A stretch of DNA of 64,000 nucleotides from Steroidobacter agaridevorans (GCF_009932555.1 NZ_BLJO01000001.1:374472-438471); one strand, 5' to 3'. Shown: positions 17,716 to 27,247, counted from the first letter of the stretch. Program-made: numbers and translations. Notes: a model not told the origin generated them from the letters alone.

Positions 17716-18837
17716 CTACCGAGCGCGGCCGCTTGGCGGCGCTCTGCCAGTCGGCGGTGGCCACGCGTTCGGAAACAGGCGGCGAACATTGCCGCTGTAA
17801 ATCTTGTCGATCACATCGCGCGGCAACGCCAGGCCACGGAAGGACGCAGCAAACTCCGTAGAGTGCAACGTATCTGCGCCCGTGAGAAAGCGCCAATCGT
17901 CATGCCACGCCTCATCCGCCTGCGCGGCGCAGGCGCTGTCTTCCTGCGGACCCTGGCACGCGATATCGGTGGCGTACAGGATGCGATCCTGAAACTGCAG
18001 GAAGAAACGTCGGACCTTGTCGCGATCCACGCTCGCCTGTAACTGCAGATGCGACAGGCGAGCGGCGAGATCCACCGAGGCGTTGGGATAACGATTCAAG
18101 AACTCCGTGACTCGATCGACGCTCCATTCGAGCGAGGCCAGGTGCACGCCAACGAATCGTAGCTTCGGGTGCCTGTCGAGCAGTCGATCGCGCGCGGCGA
18201 TCTGTTGCTCATAGGTGGGCCACTCGGCATGCAGGGCCATGTGATACTGAGGATGTTCCTTGAAATACTGTCGATCGCCGTTGATGGTCATCTCCGCTAA
18301 CGGCAACCAGGCATTGCGCGGCTCCCCTAAATGACCGAGGACGACCGTGCCGCGCTCCTCGAGCATGCGGAAGATCGGAGTGAAGCGTGGGTCGTCGATC
18401 ATCACCGCGCGACCATTGGCGTCTCGCTGCTGCATGCCAATGTCCTTCCATACTTTCACAGCAACCGCCCCAGCATCGAGCGCATCGCTCAGCTGACGCT
18501 TTACGCCCTGCTCCCAGCCGGGCTGATCGCTGCCGGCCGCATCGAAGGTGGTCGCGAACGCCACGCGATCGGGATAAGCGCCACGCAGCGCCAGGGCATC
18601 GCGATTCTGTTCCGGAAGCGGCGGAAAGTCGCTGTAATTGACGTTGATGGTCAGCAGTCGGATGTTGTCGGCGGCCGCGCGCGACATGAACGTCGGCAGC
18701 GTTCCATGCAGGTGAACGTGCGCATCGATCTTTTCGACTACGGTGAAGTCGCTGTCCTGATAGGGCGGCTGCTCTGCATGCGCGAATGACGTCGCGAGCA
18801 AGCCCGCGAACAGGATTCCCTGAGTTACGGCGAGCAC
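17716..18837 (-). CDS. Secreted amidohydrolase-2-type metal-dependent hydrolase
   Basis: 373 residues from GTG 18837, inside the end of the sugar-kinase gene (13-base overlap). The N-terminus is a signal peptide (TQGILFAGLLATSFAHA). The TIM-barrel metal site begins with KIDAHVHLHG (HxH); further ligand candidates are LGHLGEP, VGVHLASLEW and ILYATDIAC (Asp). This is the Amidohydrolase_2 (PF04909) type, which includes decarboxylases and lactonases, rather than the NagA deacetylase type. It is the last gene of the putative N-acetylgalactosamine operon. The signal peptide places it in the periplasm, so a role in GalNAc-6-phosphate deacetylation is unlikely; its substrate is unknown. Confidence 0.8.
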   Translation of the reverse strand: MLAVTQGILFAGLLATSFAHAEQPPYQDSDFTVVEKIDAHVHLHGTLPTFMSRAAADNIRLLTINVNYSDFPPLPEQNRDALALRGAYPDRVAFATTFDAAGSDQPGWEQGVKRQLSDALDAGAVAVKVWKDIGMQQRDANGRAVMIDDPRFTPIFRMLEERGTVVLGHLGEPRNAWLPLAEMTINGDRQYFKEHPQYHMALHAEWPTYEQQIAARDRLLDRHPKLRFVGVHLASLEWSVDRVTEFLNRYPNASVDLAARLSHLQLQASVDRDKVRRFFLQFQDRILYATDIACQGPQEDSACAAQADEAWHDDWRFLTGADTLHSTEFAASFRGLALPRDVIDKIYSGNVRRLFPNAWPPPTGRAPPSGRAR

Positions 18838-19796
18838 TGCTGCCTCAATGCTTGTTTCGCTGCTTCATTGAGCGGCTGAGCGGCGAGCTGAGCTGCATAC
18901 AACGCAGCGCCAACATCGGGCGAGTACACCGGCGCGCGATATTCAAAGCTCTGGCTTGCAGCTTCCAGCGCTGAGCGGAAGGCGTCGCGCGAGAATTCCG
19001 CGCCGTTAAACACGCCGCCGCTGTGTGAGACGGGGATGATGTCTCCTTCCGGCACCGCCAATGAGCGACGCACGGCAATTACGCAGTCGACCAGTTCCCT
19101 AGCGCCGCGATCGAAGATCGCCGATGCCTGGCGATCCCCCGCCTGAGCGGCTTCATGCACCAACGTTGCGAACTGAGCAAACACGCTGCGCACGCTACCC
19201 GATTCGCCGTAGATGCGAGCACACAGATCGAGGTCGATGGTCAGTCCAAAGCGTGCACGCACGAGCTCATAGAGCGGGCCTCGAGCAGTCCGCCCATCGC
19301 TCATGCGAGAGAACAGATTCAGCCCTTCCCGAGCAAGCCAATACGCCGAACCCTCATCGCCGATCAACTCGCCCCACCCGCCCGCTCGCGCATTGCGTGC
19401 GGCGTATTCGCCGTAAGCGATGGAGCCTGTGCCCGCGATAACGCTGATGCCGTCCTCGCACGCCAAGGAGCCTGCCCAACTGCATACGGTGTCGTTGCCA
19501 CAGCGATAGCGGCTCGGATCGAGCAGCGTCGCCGGCATTGCGTCCATCGTTGAGGTCGTCGCACTGTCTTCCCCGTAAGAGGGCAAGCCAACGAACGAGA
19601 ATGTCAGGTTGGAAGGCGCGCTGGCCGCCTTTTCCAAGGTCGTCGCGATACCGCCGAACAATAACTCCGTGGCGCGCGCGAAGCCTACGGCCAGATGGCT
19701 GACGCTCGGACCGACATGCCGCGCACGAATGCGACCGCTCGCGTCGATCAGCGCATACGCCGTTTTGGTGCCGCCGCCATCAACGCCGAGAAACAT
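18825..19796 (-). CDS. BadF/BadG/BcrA/BcrD-type ATPase, probable N-acetylhexosamine kinase
   Basis: 323 residues of the ASKHA fold. The phosphate-1 loop is FLGVDGGGTKTAYALIDASG; the central region has VIAGTGSIAYG and GGWGELIGDEGSAYWLAREGL, typical of N-acetylglucosamine kinases and of the kinase (AgaK) proposed for GalNAc in Shewanella. It would phosphorylate GalNAc to GalNAc-6-phosphate using ATP in the cytosol. Kinase-based entry fits the neighbouring permease, because no phosphotransferase system gene is present. It lies seven bases after the SIS-domain gene. Substrate choice between GlcNAc and GalNAc is inferred from context only. Confidence 0.85.
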   Translation of the reverse strand: MFLGVDGGGTKTAYALIDASGRIRARHVGPSVSHLAVGFARATELLFGGIATTLEKAASAPSNLTFSFVGLPSYGEDSATTSTMDAMPATLLDPSRYRCGNDTVCSWAGSLACEDGISVIAGTGSIAYGEYAARNARAGGWGELIGDEGSAYWLAREGLNLFSRMSDGRTARGPLYELVRARFGLTIDLDLCARIYGESGSVRSVFAQFATLVHEAAQAGDRQASAIFDRGARELVDCVIAVRRSLAVPEGDIIPVSHSGGVFNGAEFSRDAFRSALEAASQSFEYRAPVYSPDVGAALYAAQLAAQPLNEAAKQALRQQCSP

Positions 19797-19803
19797 GCTC
19801 TCG

Positions 19804-20961
19804 TTACTCTGACCAAGGATGAATGATCACGCCCTGAACGACCCGATTCACCACGCCCGCCGCATTGGGACGATCCGGCGTCAGGCCGAGCGCGAGCGAT
19901 TGCAATAGCGCGAAGCTCTGGGCCACCAGAATGTGCGCGAAGGCCGTCTCGAAATCGCCATGCTCGCGCAAGCCGTCGTAGACCACGTTGTCTCCTTCGG
20001 GCAAACCCTCGTTACGGGCACTGAGCGCAAGGATAGCGCCGGCGCGCTTGTCCCGCCGCAGTTCGGTAAGCAGATCCAGATCGTAAGCGCGCGTGTATGC
20101 GTCGTTCGAAACCATCACGACGACCAGCGTCTTCTCGTCGATCACCGTCTTGGGGCCATGGCGGAAACCGAGCGTCGAATCGGCCAACGCGACGACCTTA
20201 CCATCGGTCAGCTCCAACAGCTTGAGCGCCGCCTCCGAGGCCAACCCTCGCAGCTCATTGCTGCCAAGATACACGACCCGCTGAAACTCGCGAGCGACCA
20301 GGCGCTGCGCCACCGGCGATGCCTGTTGTAACACCTTGGCAGCCGCGTTCGCCACCGACGAAACGGCTTCCGAGCGCATGACGCCGAAGGCCAAGGCTGC
20401 CGTCAGCAGCATCGACGTAAAGCTCGACGTCATTGCAAAGCTGCGATCGTTGGTCGCCTCGGGCAGCACGATCAACTGAGCGCTCCGCAGCCGGGGCGCA
20501 CGTTTGGCCAGCTCGCCTTCGGCGTTGCAGGTGATGATGAGGTGATGCACGTCGCTCACGACCCGTTCGGCGAGATCGACCGCGGCGACACTCTCGGGGC
20601 TGTTGCCTGAACGGGCAAAGGATACGAGCAACGTTGGCGCGTCGCCTTGCAGGCGCAGATGCGGGCCGCTGACGAGATCGGTGGTCGCAATCGACTCGAC
20701 GCGACGTTGCAGCCGGACGGACAACGCCGGCACCAGACAATCGCCGATGAACGACGACGTGCCTGCGCCGCTCATCACGACGCGCAACGAAGACTTCGTC
20801 AGCAGCGGCTGCAGAAATCGATCCAACTGCGTGCGTTGTTCAGACACGAGCCGATCGACTTGCGGCCACACGGAGGGCTGCTGCGCAATCTCGCGAGCAG
20901 TCCATTCGGCGCCGCGGGCTTGCAGCTCTGCCTGCCCCACGCCGGGAAAATCAGTCGCCAT
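19804..20961 (-). CDS. agaS: SIS-domain galactosamine-6-phosphate deaminase/isomerase (AgaS-like)
   Basis: 385 residues with two SIS domains. The first contains VVMSGAGTSSFIGDCLVPAL and LVSFARSGNSPESVAAVDLA, the phosphosugar-binding Ser/Thr-rich loops; the second has VVYLGSNELRGLASEAALKLLELTDGKVVAL. This combination and length fit AgaS, which converts galactosamine-6-phosphate to tagatose-6-phosphate with release of ammonia. The gene sits between kbaZ-like and kinase genes, with gaps of six and seven bases, as in aga operons of other Proteobacteria. A glucosamine-6-phosphate deaminase (NagB-II) role is the main alternative. Confidence 0.85.
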   Translation of the reverse strand: MATDFPGVGQAELQARGAEWTAREIAQQPSVWPQVDRLVSEQRTQLDRFLQPLLTKSSLRVVMSGAGTSSFIGDCLVPALSVRLQRRVESIATTDLVSGPHLRLQGDAPTLLVSFARSGNSPESVAAVDLAERVVSDVHHLIITCNAEGELAKRAPRLRSAQLIVLPEATNDRSFAMTSSFTSMLLTAALAFGVMRSEAVSSVANAAAKVLQQASPVAQRLVAREFQRVVYLGSNELRGLASEAALKLLELTDGKVVALADSTLGFRHGPKTVIDEKTLVVVMVSNDAYTRAYDLDLLTELRRDKRAGAILALSARNEGLPEGDNVVYDGLREHGDFETAFAHILVAQSFALLQSLALGLTPDRPNAAGVVNRVVQGVIIHPWSE

Positions 20962-20967
20962 TGACCA

Positions 20968-22254
20968 TTACTCCTGAGAACCGGGCACACCGCAGGCGCG
21001 CATGTAGGGGCGCAGCGCCAGTGCGATGCCTTCGTTGAGTAGCGCGTCGACATCGGCCTGCACTCGGCCGGCGCGCACTGCCTCGTATTGATGGGGTAGG
21101 AACTGACTCAGCAAGGTGAGCGGCAACGACCCCCCTCTCAGCCGAGCCAGCAGCGAGTCGCAGGCCTGTTTCACTCGAGGATGCGGCCAGTAATAACGAA
21201 TGCGGTCGCTGAGACTGAACTGCAGATCGAGCGTCTCGCGCTCCGCGTCGTGGTAATAGCTGCGCCAATACTTCGGATCGCTGCGCATGACCTCGATCGC
21301 CGTCGCGCGCAGATCTTCTCGATCGGCGCCCCCCGGCAATTCGTGTGCGATGGCCGCCAGGCCCCACAAGGTTTCGCGAAGCGCATACGTCGCGCCCGGA
21401 CCGACCTTCAGGATCGCGAAGTGATCGCGGACCAACGCCTGCAGATTCGGCGCCGTTTGATAGTCGGTCGAATGCGCCTCGAAAATGAACTGCCGATCGC
21501 CCGCGATGAAGGCGCTCAAGGCCTGTGCTTTGTGGGGCCGATAGTCGATCACCTTGTGATGATCGAACTCGACGCCGGGTTGGACCACCAATGCGATGAC
21601 CCGCGACCACGCCGTATCCAGACCGATCTCTGCAAACGCCGCTTGATGAGCCTGGAGGGTTGCGCGAGCGGCATCGGGACTGGTGACTGCCAACTCGCCG
21701 AGAGATTCCGTTGCGCCCCCCGGCACCGGCACCTCTGTGCCAATGACATAGACCGGCGGCTCACCGCCCGCCTCGCGCCATGTGTTCTCGGCGACGGCAC
21801 AAAGGTGCGCCGCGCGTCGCGCGATGATGGACTCCGGCAACGGCTCGGGATCGCCGTCGCACGCCATGGAACAATCGAGATGGATCTTGCGGAAGCCGGC
21901 CGCGACATATTGCCGAATCATTTCCGCGGACTTCGCCAACGCCACGTCCGCAGGCTCGTGACGCCACGCGTTGGGCCCCAGATGATCCCCGCCCAGCCAC
22001 AGCATTTGCTCGCGAAAGCCGACCTGCTGCGCGATGTCGAGCACGAAGCGACGGAAGTCGACCGGCGTCATCCCCGTATACCCGCCGAACTGATTCACTT
22101 GATTCGACGTAGCCTCGACGAGCAGCGGCGCATGGCTGGCGCTCGCTTCTCGCATGGCGCTCTCAATAACCCGAGGATGCGCCGAGCACAAGGAGTAAAC
22201 ACCCGCCTGCTCTCCTCGCTTGTGCCGCGCCACGATGTCGAGCAACGTCTTCAT
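20968..22254 (-). CDS. kbaZ: D-tagatose-1,6-bisphosphate aldolase non-catalytic subunit family (KbaZ/GatZ/AgaZ)
   Basis: 428 residues from ATG 22254 (ATGA overlap with the permease stop). Typical segments are GVYSLCSAHPRVIESAM, LVEATSNQVNQFGGYTGM, GGDHLGPNAW, KIHLDCSMAC, IGTEVPVPGG and LKVGPGATYALRET. In enterobacteria this protein stabilises the class II aldolase KbaY/GatY; in the Shewanella-type GalNAc pathway AgaZ has been proposed to act on tagatose-6-phosphate. No KbaY/GatY or separate tagatose-6-phosphate kinase is in the window, so this subunit would need a partner encoded elsewhere or act alone. Cytosolic. Confidence 0.9.
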   Translation of the reverse strand: MKTLLDIVARHKRGEQAGVYSLCSAHPRVIESAMREASASHAPLLVEATSNQVNQFGGYTGMTPVDFRRFVLDIAQQVGFREQMLWLGGDHLGPNAWRHEPADVALAKSAEMIRQYVAAGFRKIHLDCSMACDGDPEPLPESIIARRAAHLCAVAENTWREAGGEPPVYVIGTEVPVPGGATESLGELAVTSPDAARATLQAHQAAFAEIGLDTAWSRVIALVVQPGVEFDHHKVIDYRPHKAQALSAFIAGDRQFIFEAHSTDYQTAPNLQALVRDHFAILKVGPGATYALRETLWGLAAIAHELPGGADREDLRATAIEVMRSDPKYWRSYYHDAERETLDLQFSLSDRIRYYWPHPRVKQACDSLLARLRGGSLPLTLLSQFLPHQYEAVRAGRVQADVDALLNEGIALALRPYMRACGVPGSQE

Positions 22255-23129
22255 CGCTGCACCGGCTCCTCGGGCTGCGCGGCCAGCAGCAACGCCGCCG
22301 TGAGTGCGAGCACGATCCCAGCGATCTTGTATGAGCTCGGTATCGCGCCCGCCAACAACAGCGACAGCAGCGCCGTCAACAACGGCGCGCCGGCATTCAC
22401 CAGCGGAGAAACAATGATTGCCTTGCCGTAACGAAAGGCGAACACGAGCGTGAGCGCACCCACGGCGTTCAAGAACTGAATCGCAGCGGCCAGGCCCGGG
22501 CCATCCAGCGAGTAATTGATGGGCTGAGAGAAATCCGTCATTGCCAGGGCCACGGGGCACAACAGCAAGCCACTCAGCATCATGTAGAAGAAGATGCTCG
22601 CCGCATCCATGCTCGCGTTCGCCAGCTTGATGACATATGCCTGCACACCCCACGCGGCGAGCACAGCTAGCGCCATCGCGAACCAACTGCCGTAACCGGC
22701 GGGTTCGCCATCGGCGCGATAGTCGAACAACGGCAGCGACAACAATGCGAGCACGATACCCACCAATCCAAGCAGGCCCGTGCGCTCGCGCAGAAGTGCA
22801 AACGAGAGCGCGATCGTGAGCGCCGGCGACAACGAAATGATTGGAAAAATGAGATACGGCGGACCGATCCGGACCGCATGAAACAACAGCAGCTGCCCAC
22901 CCGCGCCGAGCAGGCCGATGGCCAATCCCAAGGTCACGGAGCGGCGGTCACGTTGCAACGGCTGGCCGCTGCGGCTCAAAACCAGCAGCGCCGGTGGAAT
23001 CATCGTCAGCGACCACACGACGTAGTTCAGCGTCTCCGGCAGACCATTGGCGCTCGGCAGCCCGGCGAAGGCGCCCCACACTCCCCACAGGAGCAGCGTG
23101 GTCAACGCATAGAGCAGCCAAGGCTTCAT
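22251..23129 (-). CDS. EamA/DMT-family permease, probable sugar importer of the GalNAc operon
   Basis: 292 residues with ten predicted membrane helices in two repeats of the DMT type. It begins MKPWLLYALTTLLLWGVWGAFAGL and ends in a helix LAGAIPSSYKIAGIVLALTAALLLA followed by a short basic tail. Four-base overlaps join it to the GH27 gene upstream and the kbaZ gene downstream, so it is translationally coupled within the operon. Its place in the slot normally held by a GalNAc transporter (AgaP or a PTS) suggests inner-membrane uptake of the freed sugar. Import rather than export is an inference from context. Confidence 0.85.
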   Translation of the reverse strand: MKPWLLYALTTLLLWGVWGAFAGLPSANGLPETLNYVVWSLTMIPPALLVLSRSGQPLQRDRRSVTLGLAIGLLGAGGQLLLFHAVRIGPPYLIFPIISLSPALTIALSFALLRERTGLLGLVGIVLALLSLPLFDYRADGEPAGYGSWFAMALAVLAAWGVQAYVIKLANASMDAASIFFYMMLSGLLLCPVALAMTDFSQPINYSLDGPGLAAAIQFLNAVGALTLVFAFRYGKAIIVSPLVNAGAPLLTALLSLLLAGAIPSSYKIAGIVLALTAALLLAAQPEEPVQR

Positions 23130-24451
23130 CGAGCTAACTCTTGCTCGGCAGCGTCGCTCACGGAGCGGCCGTTCGCGCTGGTCGCCAGCTGACGAATGCG
23201 GAACACGCGCGCCTCATGACTCTGCACTTCGGTGGTGAAAGGAATGTCGTAAGTGCCGAGATCGCGATGTTTCCACAGATCACGGATGCTGTAGCGATCC
23301 ATGGGTGCTTGCAGATCCGCGCGCGGGCTGAAGGTCATCGTCGCCGTCGCGGCGCCCCGATTGAGCAGCAGCACGGCGTGACTGCCATCGGCAAGCTCCT
23401 TGGCGAACACTTCAAGGTCGCCGTCGTCGCGCACCTTGTGGGCAATGTTACCGGCGGGATCCTGGTTGAGAGCGACGATCTCCTTATTCGTCAGCGTCTC
23501 CAGCGAGTACTGATCGAGCTTGCGCACATCCGCGCCCACGAGCATGGGTGAGGACACCATGGCCCACAGGCTGAAGTGAGTCCGGTATTCGATGTTGGAG
23601 GCGCCGGTGCCGACCAACTGCTTGCTCTGGCCGTCGAGGCCGACGATGAGCATGTCGTAATCGTTCCAGTGGCCCGGGCCGGCGTACTTCTCCAGGCCGA
23701 CGCCGCGGTCCAGTTGATCGAGCACGTCGAAGTAATATTGCTCGCGATTGCCCGGATAGTTGAAGTCATCGGAGATGTCCTGGCCGATACGCCAGTGATT
23801 GACGCCGAGCCCCGCCGCCCATTCCCAGATGTCGCCCCAGCCGCAGTGACAGGCGTGCAGCACGATGCCGTGCTTCTGCGTCATCAGCGCGTTCGACATG
23901 GTCCGAAAGATCTTTTGCAGTTCTTCCTTGGGCGCTTCGCGGTGCGAGCAGCAGCTGTCGTACTTGAGATGATCGACGCCCCAATTGGCGAACATTCTGG
24001 CGTCTTCGGCTTCGTGCCCTTCGCTGCCCGTGTAGCCGGCGCAGGTCGTCTGCCCGGGACCGGAGTAGATGCCGAGCTTCATGCCGCGCTGATGCGCGTA
24101 GTCGGCGAGATAGCTGATGCCCCGTGGGAATTTCTTCGGATCGAACTCGAGCGGGTGATCCCGCCGTGCGCCCTTGTAGCGCTGCCAGCCGTCGTCCAGG
24201 TTGACGAACACGTAGCCGGCGTCACGCATCCCGTTGGCGATCATGGCATCGATGGTTTCGATGACGATCTGCTCGTTGATGTCGTCGCCGAAGTTGTTCC
24301 AGCTGCTCCAACCCACGGGCGGCGTTTGCGCCAGGCCGTTGCTGCGAGGTGCGGGCTGTGCCGCCGGCGCGGCGCTGGCAAACGCCACCGACAGGAGCGC
24401 GAACATCCAGATCAGGCCCGCGCATTTTTGCTTTTTATTGACCACAAACAT
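23126..24451 (-). CDS. Glycoside hydrolase family 27 protein, probable alpha-N-acetylgalactosaminidase
   Basis: 441 residues. The signal peptide (GLIWMFALLSVAFASA) sends it to the periplasm or beyond. The (beta/alpha)8 domain starts with PPVGWSSWNNFGDDINEQ. The nucleophile is the Asp of HLKYDSCC and the acid/base is the Asp of WRIGQDISDD. The C-terminal beta domain ends near ARVFRIRQ. GH27 covers alpha-galactosidases and alpha-N-acetylgalactosaminidases. In the loop before WEWA the Glu that contacts the galactose 2-OH in alpha-galactosidases appears replaced (ACHCGWG), which favours a 2-acetamido substrate. The gene follows the TonB receptor by six bases. Confidence 0.88.
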   Translation of the reverse strand: MFVVNKKQKCAGLIWMFALLSVAFASAAPAAQPAPRSNGLAQTPPVGWSSWNNFGDDINEQIVIETIDAMIANGMRDAGYVFVNLDDGWQRYKGARRDHPLEFDPKKFPRGISYLADYAHQRGMKLGIYSGPGQTTCAGYTGSEGHEAEDARMFANWGVDHLKYDSCCSHREAPKEELQKIFRTMSNALMTQKHGIVLHACHCGWGDIWEWAAGLGVNHWRIGQDISDDFNYPGNREQYYFDVLDQLDRGVGLEKYAGPGHWNDYDMLIVGLDGQSKQLVGTGASNIEYRTHFSLWAMVSSPMLVGADVRKLDQYSLETLTNKEIVALNQDPAGNIAHKVRDDGDLEVFAKELADGSHAVLLLNRGAATATMTFSPRADLQAPMDRYSIRDLWKHRDLGTYDIPFTTEVQSHEARVFRIRQLATSANGRSVSDAAEQELAR

Positions 24452-24457
24452 TCCTCG

Positions 24458-27247
24458 TCAGAACTTCGCGCTGGCGCCCACCAAGTACGAACGTCCCCAG
24501 GTCTCGAAGCCGGCCAGCATGTCGTTGCGACCGAGATACGCGACGTAGTACTCGTCGAGCAGGTTGCGACCTTCCAGCGACACGCTCAGCCCTTCGGTGA
24601 TCTTGTAAGCGACCGAAGCGGTCACCCACGTAATGGGCTCGACCTGTTGCGACCGGTCGGCGACCGAGTCGCTCACTTCCGTGTACTCACCGCTGTAGTC
24701 GGCCGCGAGCTGCACGTCCCAGCGATCGTTCTCGAACATCAGCGCAACCGAATACGCCGACTCGGAAACATTCTCGAGCGGACCGACGTGCACGCCGCCG
24801 ACATAGGCTTTCGTATCGGTGTACGTGTAGTTGGCGCGCACGCCGAAGCCGTTGTCGAAGAAGTGCTGGAGCCCGAGCTCCGCGCCGAGCACCTTGGCTT
24901 TGTCGCCATTGATGGGGCGACTCACGTCGTACAGCACGGGCGACTCGCCCGCACCGCCGATGTTGCCGACGACGCCGATGTCGACGTTCTCCTGCAACTC
25001 GGTCGTGATGAAGTTCGTAATCTTCTTCCAGAACACCGCCGCGCTCAGCACCGACTTATCCGCGAAGTACCATTCAGCCGACAGGTCGGCTTGATCCGCT
25101 TCGACCGGCTGCAGATCCGCATTACCGTCGTAGACTACGAGGTAGCTGCGATCCAGCGTGTTGTCGATACGCGTGGGCGCCAGCTGATTGAGCGACGGCC
25201 GCGCCATCACCTTGGCCGTTGCAAAACGCAGCAGTACATCGTCGCGCAGCCAATAACCGACGTTGAGCGCCGGCAGGAACTTGTCGTAGCTGCCCTTCTG
25301 GGTCAGCGGCTCGGCCGGGCTGTATGTGACATCCGGATGGGAGGTGGGAATCCCGGGCGTCGGATCGTCGACGAACTCGATGCTGTCGACCGCCGTTCTG
25401 GCCGTCGTGTCGGTCGAGATCCAACGCACGCCCGCGCTCGCGAACCACGCATCGCCGCGGAAGTTCGCATTCAAATACAGCGCCGTGGTCTCTTCGTCCA
25501 CATCGTAGGATTGCACCGGATTGAACTCCGGCGCCGTCAAGGACGAGTCGAAGACATCGCCGGTGGGTTCGCCATGCTCATCGAGGATGGGTTGGCCATC
25601 GAGCGCGCGCAATGCATTCAGATATTCGCTCGCCCGGATCGACACGAAACGCCGCGGATAGCTGCCGCCGGCGTTGCGCATGAAGTTTGGCAGCGACACC
25701 GGCCGGACGACATTCGCCCCGAGACTCTCGAAGGTCGTGTCGTACATGTCGCAGTACTGGCACGAGCCGCCGTTGGTGTCGTTCTCGAGGGTGTTGCGCA
25801 CCTTGTTACGGTCGGTGCTCGAGACGCCGAACTGCACGGTTTCGAGCGCACCGAACTCGAGCTTCAGCTCGCCGCCGATGGACAGGCCAGTGACCTCATC
25901 CGTCACATCCGTACCGGACAAGCCGATGAAATGCAGGCCATAGTCGGCATCCCCGAGCGCCCCGCTCTGCAACGCCGCCGCGAGGTCGCGGCCATCTTCC
26001 AGCGTCACAGCGATATTCGGCACGCCGCCACTGCGCATGTCGACCCGGCCGGTGTGATGGCCGCCGATGCCCGACACCATCCAAGTGTCCTTGCCGCCCG
26101 AGTCGCGCTCGGCCTTGGACCGATAAGCATCGAACGTGAACTTGAGTCGGTCGCTCGCCTGCCAGGCCGCATTCCAGCCGAACTGCGTGGTATCGACAAC
26201 CCGATGCTCGGTGATCGTGGACACCTCCGGCACGAGCTGGTCGATATCCATGCCCGTGACCCAGTGGTCGCGAATGCTCACATTGCTCCAGCGATGCAAA
26301 CCCGCGTCTTCATCGAGGATGGAGTCCTCGACATAGTACGACTGGTGATAACCGACGGTCGGCGCATCCAGGCGCGTAAACATGCCGTCCACCGTCATCT
26401 GGAAGGCGTCATTGACCTGCCATTGCCACACGCCGGTGAGACCGGTGCGCTTCCTTTCCTGGATGCGGGTGCCAAAGCTGGTACAGCACAGTCCGAGCAG
26501 CTCGCTCTCGGCGTCGGAGATCTCGCCATCGCCATTGGCGTCGAACTCGCCCGGCGAATCGGGCGTGATGAAGAACTCATGCACGGCGTCCGAGCGGACT
26601 TCGGTGTCTTGATACACCGCGGTGAATAGCACGCCCATGCGATCCTCGGCGAACGTATCGCTGATCACGCCGCTGACTTTGTAACCCGAGTTCTCGGATA
26701 GATCGTTGTAATCGCCCTCGACCGACAAGGAGGTACGCAGCCCGGGCCGATCGAGCGGCCGCGCCGAGGTGAGATTGATCGCGCCACCGATGCTGCCTTC
26801 GAGATTGACGGCGTTGGCGGACTTGAACACGTCCGCGCCCGCGATGATTTCGGAGGGCAACACGTCGAACGCGAATTCGCGGCCGTCGCCGTCGGTCGCG
26901 AGGATGCGATTGTTCAATGTAACGATGCTGAACTCGGGCCCCAGGCCGCGCACGTTGACGTACTGGCCTTCACCGCCCCGGGTACGCTGCAAGGTGATGC
27001 CAGTGATGTGAGACAGCGAGTCGGCGACGTTGTCGTCCGGGAATCGCCCGAGGTCTTCGGCAACGATCGAGTCCTGCACGATCGCCGCCTCGCGCTTCTT
27101 GTCGAGGCTTTCGGCGAGCGCGGCACGCGTGCCGGATACCACGATTTCTTCCAACGGATCCGACGAGGACGTTTCCTCGCCCAGCGCTGCCGCGCCGAGC
27201 GTGACGCCCATCAAGGCGAGTGAGACGGCTTTATATATGTGTGACAT
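24458..27247 (-). CDS. TonB-dependent receptor of the GalNAc-type operon
   Basis: 929 residues from ATG 27247. A signal peptide (AVSLALMGVTLGAAALG) and a TonB-box region (DPLEEIVVSGTRAALAESLD) precede a plug of the carbohydrate-receptor type with FPDDNVADSLSHITGITL and QYVNVRGLGPEFSIVTLN. The barrel is long and ends SYLVGASAKF with the terminal Phe. The AESLDKKREAAIVQDSI linker is shared with sugar receptors of Caulobacter and Xanthomonas. It should import GalNAc-containing oligosaccharides across the outer membrane to the GH27 enzyme. Weak GGTGA precedes the start. It is the first gene of the operon and faces the AgaR-type regulator. Confidence 0.92.
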   Translation of the reverse strand: MSHIYKAVSLALMGVTLGAAALGEETSSSDPLEEIVVSGTRAALAESLDKKREAAIVQDSIVAEDLGRFPDDNVADSLSHITGITLQRTRGGEGQYVNVRGLGPEFSIVTLNNRILATDGDGREFAFDVLPSEIIAGADVFKSANAVNLEGSIGGAINLTSARPLDRPGLRTSLSVEGDYNDLSENSGYKVSGVISDTFAEDRMGVLFTAVYQDTEVRSDAVHEFFITPDSPGEFDANGDGEISDAESELLGLCCTSFGTRIQERKRTGLTGVWQWQVNDAFQMTVDGMFTRLDAPTVGYHQSYYVEDSILDEDAGLHRWSNVSIRDHWVTGMDIDQLVPEVSTITEHRVVDTTQFGWNAAWQASDRLKFTFDAYRSKAERDSGGKDTWMVSGIGGHHTGRVDMRSGGVPNIAVTLEDGRDLAAALQSGALGDADYGLHFIGLSGTDVTDEVTGLSIGGELKLEFGALETVQFGVSSTDRNKVRNTLENDTNGGSCQYCDMYDTTFESLGANVVRPVSLPNFMRNAGGSYPRRFVSIRASEYLNALRALDGQPILDEHGEPTGDVFDSSLTAPEFNPVQSYDVDEETTALYLNANFRGDAWFASAGVRWISTDTTARTAVDSIEFVDDPTPGIPTSHPDVTYSPAEPLTQKGSYDKFLPALNVGYWLRDDVLLRFATAKVMARPSLNQLAPTRIDNTLDRSYLVVYDGNADLQPVEADQADLSAEWYFADKSVLSAAVFWKKITNFITTELQENVDIGVVGNIGGAGESPVLYDVSRPINGDKAKVLGAELGLQHFFDNGFGVRANYTYTDTKAYVGGVHVGPLENVSESAYSVALMFENDRWDVQLAADYSGEYTEVSDSVADRSQQVEPITWVTASVAYKITEGLSVSLEGRNLLDEYYVAYLGRNDMLAGFETWGRSYLVGASAKF

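Noticed and set aside
17716-18837. Amidohydrolase as the missing GalNAc-6-phosphate deacetylase
   Set aside because: It has a signal peptide and the Amidohydrolase_2 layout, whereas AgaA/NagA are cytosolic and of a different subgroup.
23576-26629. Very long open frame on the plus strand (about 1000 codons)
   Set aside because: It lies antisense to the GH27 and TonB receptor genes, in high-GC sequence where mirror frames stay open. It has no signal, family motif or ribosome site, while the opposite strand has clear protein motifs.
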